A DNA stretch of 17,244 nt, from the NCBI GenBank assembly GCA_038202795.1, contig JBBREQ010000049.1:1-17244 (forward strand), read 5' to 3'. This DNA comes from PHET01 sp038202795 (GTDB lineage: Bacteria > Actinomycetota > Coriobacteriia > Anaerosomatales > PHET01). A program made the position numbers and the translations under genes. The notes under the pieces are model-generated. The model was not told the DNA's origin. It was given only the letters and a program-made list of their open reading frames with translations, and ran no database searches. Below, one piece after another: positions 15,338-17,244 of this stretch (the first letter of the stretch is position 1; every line of letters begins with the position of its first letter).

Positions 15338-15388
15338 CAGGGTACCCCAGAGGGGCTCTCCCGTATCCCGGATTGGAGCGAGTGAGGC

Positions 15389-16438
15389 ATGGATCGCGAG
15401 AAAGACAAGATGCTCGACGTTACCAAAGAGCAGATCGAAAAGAAGTTCGGCAAGGGAACCATCATGAAGCTCGGTGAGCATGCTGCGACCGTCCAGGTCG
15501 AAGCGATTCCGACGGGTTCTTTGGCACTGGATGCAGCTCTTGGTATCGGCGGCGTCCCGCGCGGGCGCATCGTGGAGATCTTCGGACCGGAGTCGAGCGG
15601 AAAGACGACCCTGGCGCTGCAGATCCTTGCTGAGGCCCAGGCTATGGGCGGAATCGCGGCGTTCATCGATGCAGAGCACGCACTCGATCCCAGCTATGCC
15701 TCGCGAATCGGTGTTGATATCGATGAGATTCTCATTTCGCAGCCCGATACCGGCGAGCAGGCGCTCGAGATCGCTGACATGCTTGTCCGCAGCGGTGCCA
15801 TCGACCTCGTGATCATCGACTCAGTCGCGGCGCTGGTACCGCGCGCAGAGCTCGAAGGCGAGATGGGTGACATGGTGGTTGGTTTGCAGGCACGACTGAT
15901 GAGTCAGGCCCTGCGCAAGCTGGCGGGGTCGCTGAGTAAGTCCAACACCACCTGCATCTTCATCAACCAGTTGCGTGAGAAGATCGGCGTGATGTTCGGT
16001 AGTCCTGAGACCACCACGGGTGGCAGGGCGCTGAAGTTCTTCTCAACCGTGCGTATCGATGTGCGCCGGATCGACTCTATCAAGCAGGGCACGGAGATGG
16101 TGGGTAACCGGGTTCGAGCCAAAGTGGTGAAGAACAAGGTGGCCGCGCCGTTCAGAGTCGCCGAGTTCGACTTGATGTATGGGACGGGTATCTCGAAGGA
16201 AGGGTCGATCCTCGACCTGGGTGTCGAGGAGGGAATCGTTGCCAAGTCGGGTGCCTGGTACACCTATGGTGAGGAGCGGCTCGGACAAGGCCGTGAGGCC
16301 GCAAAGGACTTCCTGCGTGAACATCCCGACCTCCGTACCGAGATCGACGGTCGCGTACGCGAAGCTCTGGGGCTACCGTGTGCAGGCGGTGTCGTCGCCG
16401 AGCCGGTTGAGACTCAGACGGTTGGTGCGGTCGAGTAG
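15389..16438 (+). CDS. recA: Recombinase RecA
   Basis: RecA forms filaments on single-stranded DNA, carries out strand exchange, and stimulates LexA self-cleavage. The 349 residues match the usual length of about 345-350 and are uninterrupted, with no intein. Seen: an N-terminal helix region, FGKGTIMKLGE (20-30), Walker A GPESSGKTT (66-74), FIDAEHALDP, LVIIDSVAAL (Walker B), GLQARLMSQALRKL, FINQLREKIGVMFGSPETTTGG (loop 2 region), and an acidic C-terminal tail ending VGAVE. ATG 15389 has GGAG and GAGG-like sequence within 15 bases upstream. Expression should be under LexA control from the promoter at 15309-15337. The gene ends one base before recX. Confidence 0.99.
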   Translation: MDREKDKMLDVTKEQIEKKFGKGTIMKLGEHAATVQVEAIPTGSLALDAALGIGGVPRGRIVEIFGPESSGKTTLALQILAEAQAMGGIAAFIDAEHALDPSYASRIGVDIDEILISQPDTGEQALEIADMLVRSGAIDLVIIDSVAALVPRAELEGEMGDMVVGLQARLMSQALRKLAGSLSKSNTTCIFINQLREKIGVMFGSPETTTGGRALKFFSTVRIDVRRIDSIKQGTEMVGNRVRAKVVKNKVAAPFRVAEFDLMYGTGISKEGSILDLGVEEGIVAKSGAWYTYGEERLGQGREAAKDFLREHPDLRTEIDGRVREALGLPCAGGVVAEPVETQTVGAVE

Positions 16439-16439
16439 C

Positions 16440-17069
16440 GTGTATTCAATCAGTGTGACAATCGAGAGCATTGAAGACGCCGGGCCGGACAGACGGGCCC
16501 GGCGTCTGATCTTCTCTGACGCGTCGGAGCGCCTTTCTGCCGCTTCGGTGCTGCGCGAGTTGTCCCTTGAGACTGGCGATGACATCGTGCTCAGTGAGCT
16601 CGAGTCCGAGCTGGCCCGGCTCGAGCAACACCATGCCCGCGAGCGCGCGCTTCGCCTTGTGGGGTACCGAGAGCGCTCGGCGGGCCAGCTCGAGCGGCGA
16701 CTCTTCGACGACGGATACCCGGCCGCGGTCGTGGCCTCGCTCGTAGGCCGCTTCATCGAACTGGGACTGATCGATGACGAGAGATTCGCCCGCATGTACG
16801 TGCGAGCTCGCGTGCGCTCTGGTTTTGGGCCACAACGTGTAGCCAGAGAGCTGAAGGACAAGGGAATCAGTGATGCGGTCGCCGGAGTCGCCATGAGCGA
16901 GTTTGAAAGAGTGGATGTGCTTGAGTCTGCGAGGAGGGCGCTTCCGGCGAGAAGACCCGTTGACCGTCGCGAAAGGGAGCGTTTCGTACGCCGACTTGTT
17001 GCGAAGGGCTTCGACGTGCGCACAGCTCTTGAGGCCGTGGAAGCGCCTGGCACGGAGTCCTGCGAGTAG
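16440..17069 (+). CDS. recX: Regulatory protein RecX
   Basis: RecX binds RecA filaments and limits their growth or activity. The 209 residues are nearly all helical and charged, in the typical three-repeat RecX form: RLVGYRERSAGQLERRL (about 77-93) for the first repeat, then FIELGLIDDERFARMYVRARVRSGFGPQRVARELKDKGI in the middle, and ERFVRRLVAKGFD near the end. The frame is open far upstream through recA in another frame, but a RecX start there is implausible. GTG 16440, one base after the recA stop, is preferred; GTG 16455 is the alternative, and neither has a strong ribosome-binding site, consistent with coupling to recA. Cotranscription with recA puts the inhibitor under the same SOS control. 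Confidence 0.93.
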   Translation: MYSISVTIESIEDAGPDRRARRLIFSDASERLSAASVLRELSLETGDDIVLSELESELARLEQHHARERALRLVGYRERSAGQLERRLFDDGYPAAVVASLVGRFIELGLIDDERFARMYVRARVRSGFGPQRVARELKDKGISDAVAGVAMSEFERVDVLESARRALPARRPVDRRERERFVRRLVAKGFDVRTALEAVEAPGTESCE

Positions 17070-17120
17070 CAAGACGCTCGGTGCGAGCTGGCGTTCTGCC
17101 AACCGCGAACCCGGCTTCGC

Positions 17121-17150
17121 TTGACGCTTCTCGCAGCTCAGGGCTACCAT
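17121..17150 (+). promoter_or_regulatory. Promoter-like sequence near the right edge
   Basis: TTGACG (17121-17126) is one base off the -35 consensus and is spaced 18 bases from TACCAT (17145-17150), a fair -10. It lies in the 175 bases after recX that carry no gene I can support. A + strand gene starting within or beyond the edge is likely; in related gene orders rny (RNase Y) often follows recA-recX, but nothing in the visible bases proves this. Confidence 0.5.
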
Positions 17151-17244
17151 GAGCGGTGGCATCAGCAATTCTCTGCCGCTATCGCGTGCGCGGTCGCGGC
17201 GTTCGGTTTGGCTGCAGATTCGATACTCGCGACCATATGGGCAC

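Noticed and set aside
1..17244. A hidden accessory system such as defence, a mobile element or a toxin-antitoxin pair
   Set aside because: Genes are packed with gaps under 180 bases, all recognised as housekeeping families, with uniform coding style and no direct repeats or transposase-like frames seen by eye.

Overview
The window is a continuous run of sixteen genes, all on the + strand, with high-GC, strongly third-position-GC coding sequence (roughly 60-65% GC by eye, not counted). No RNA gene, insertion sequence, CRISPR array or integration site is visible. The protein set and coding style suggest a high-GC Gram-positive. My best guess is a non-sporulating Actinomycetota lineage near Coriobacteriia, held at moderate to low confidence because I could run no phylogeny. 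A Gram-positive type LexA (SOS) box in the recA promoter fits this.

Layout. (1) Positions 1-819: 3' end of pnp (polynucleotide phosphorylase) with an Arg/Gly/Asp-rich tail, closed by a perfect 13-bp hairpin terminator. (2) 982-5327: an M16 zinc peptidase, then the diaminopimelate/lysine genes dapB, a dapG-type aspartokinase and dapA. (3) 5454-7942: RNase J and undecaprenyl-diphosphate phosphatase UppP. (4) 7956-10944: DNA translocase FtsK and a RodZ-like membrane protein. (5) 10970-11467: the YajQ-family nucleotide-binding protein. (6) 11471-15253: rimO, pgsA, cinA and thpR, a tightly packed chain whose last three junctions overlap by 1-4 bases. (7) 15309-17069: recA behind a strong promoter with an SOS box, then recX one base after it. 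(8) 17070-17244: non-coding or undetermined, with a good promoter-like sequence that probably drives a gene beyond the right edge.

How they work together. pnp, rnj, rimO and thpR concern RNA decay or ribosome/RNA modification. dapG, dapB and dapA make the meso-diaminopimelate branch that feeds peptidoglycan and lysine. uppP recycles the lipid carrier for peptidoglycan. rodZ and ftsK act in cell shape and in division/chromosome segregation. pgsA makes phosphatidylglycerol phosphate. recA and recX form the recombination/SOS unit. The order closely resembles the Bacillus subtilis pnpA - mlpA - dapG - dapA - rnjB - spoIIIE - ymfM - pgsA - cinA - recA neighbourhood, without asd and the spoVF genes.

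I looked for an undescribed system and did not find a convincing one; this is a housekeeping region. The points most worth a second look are the SOS operator inside the recA promoter, lysine-site substitutions in DapA paired with a DapG-type kinase, the overlapping cinA-thpR pair, a leader hairpin before rnj, the PNPase tail, and the promoter at the right edge.
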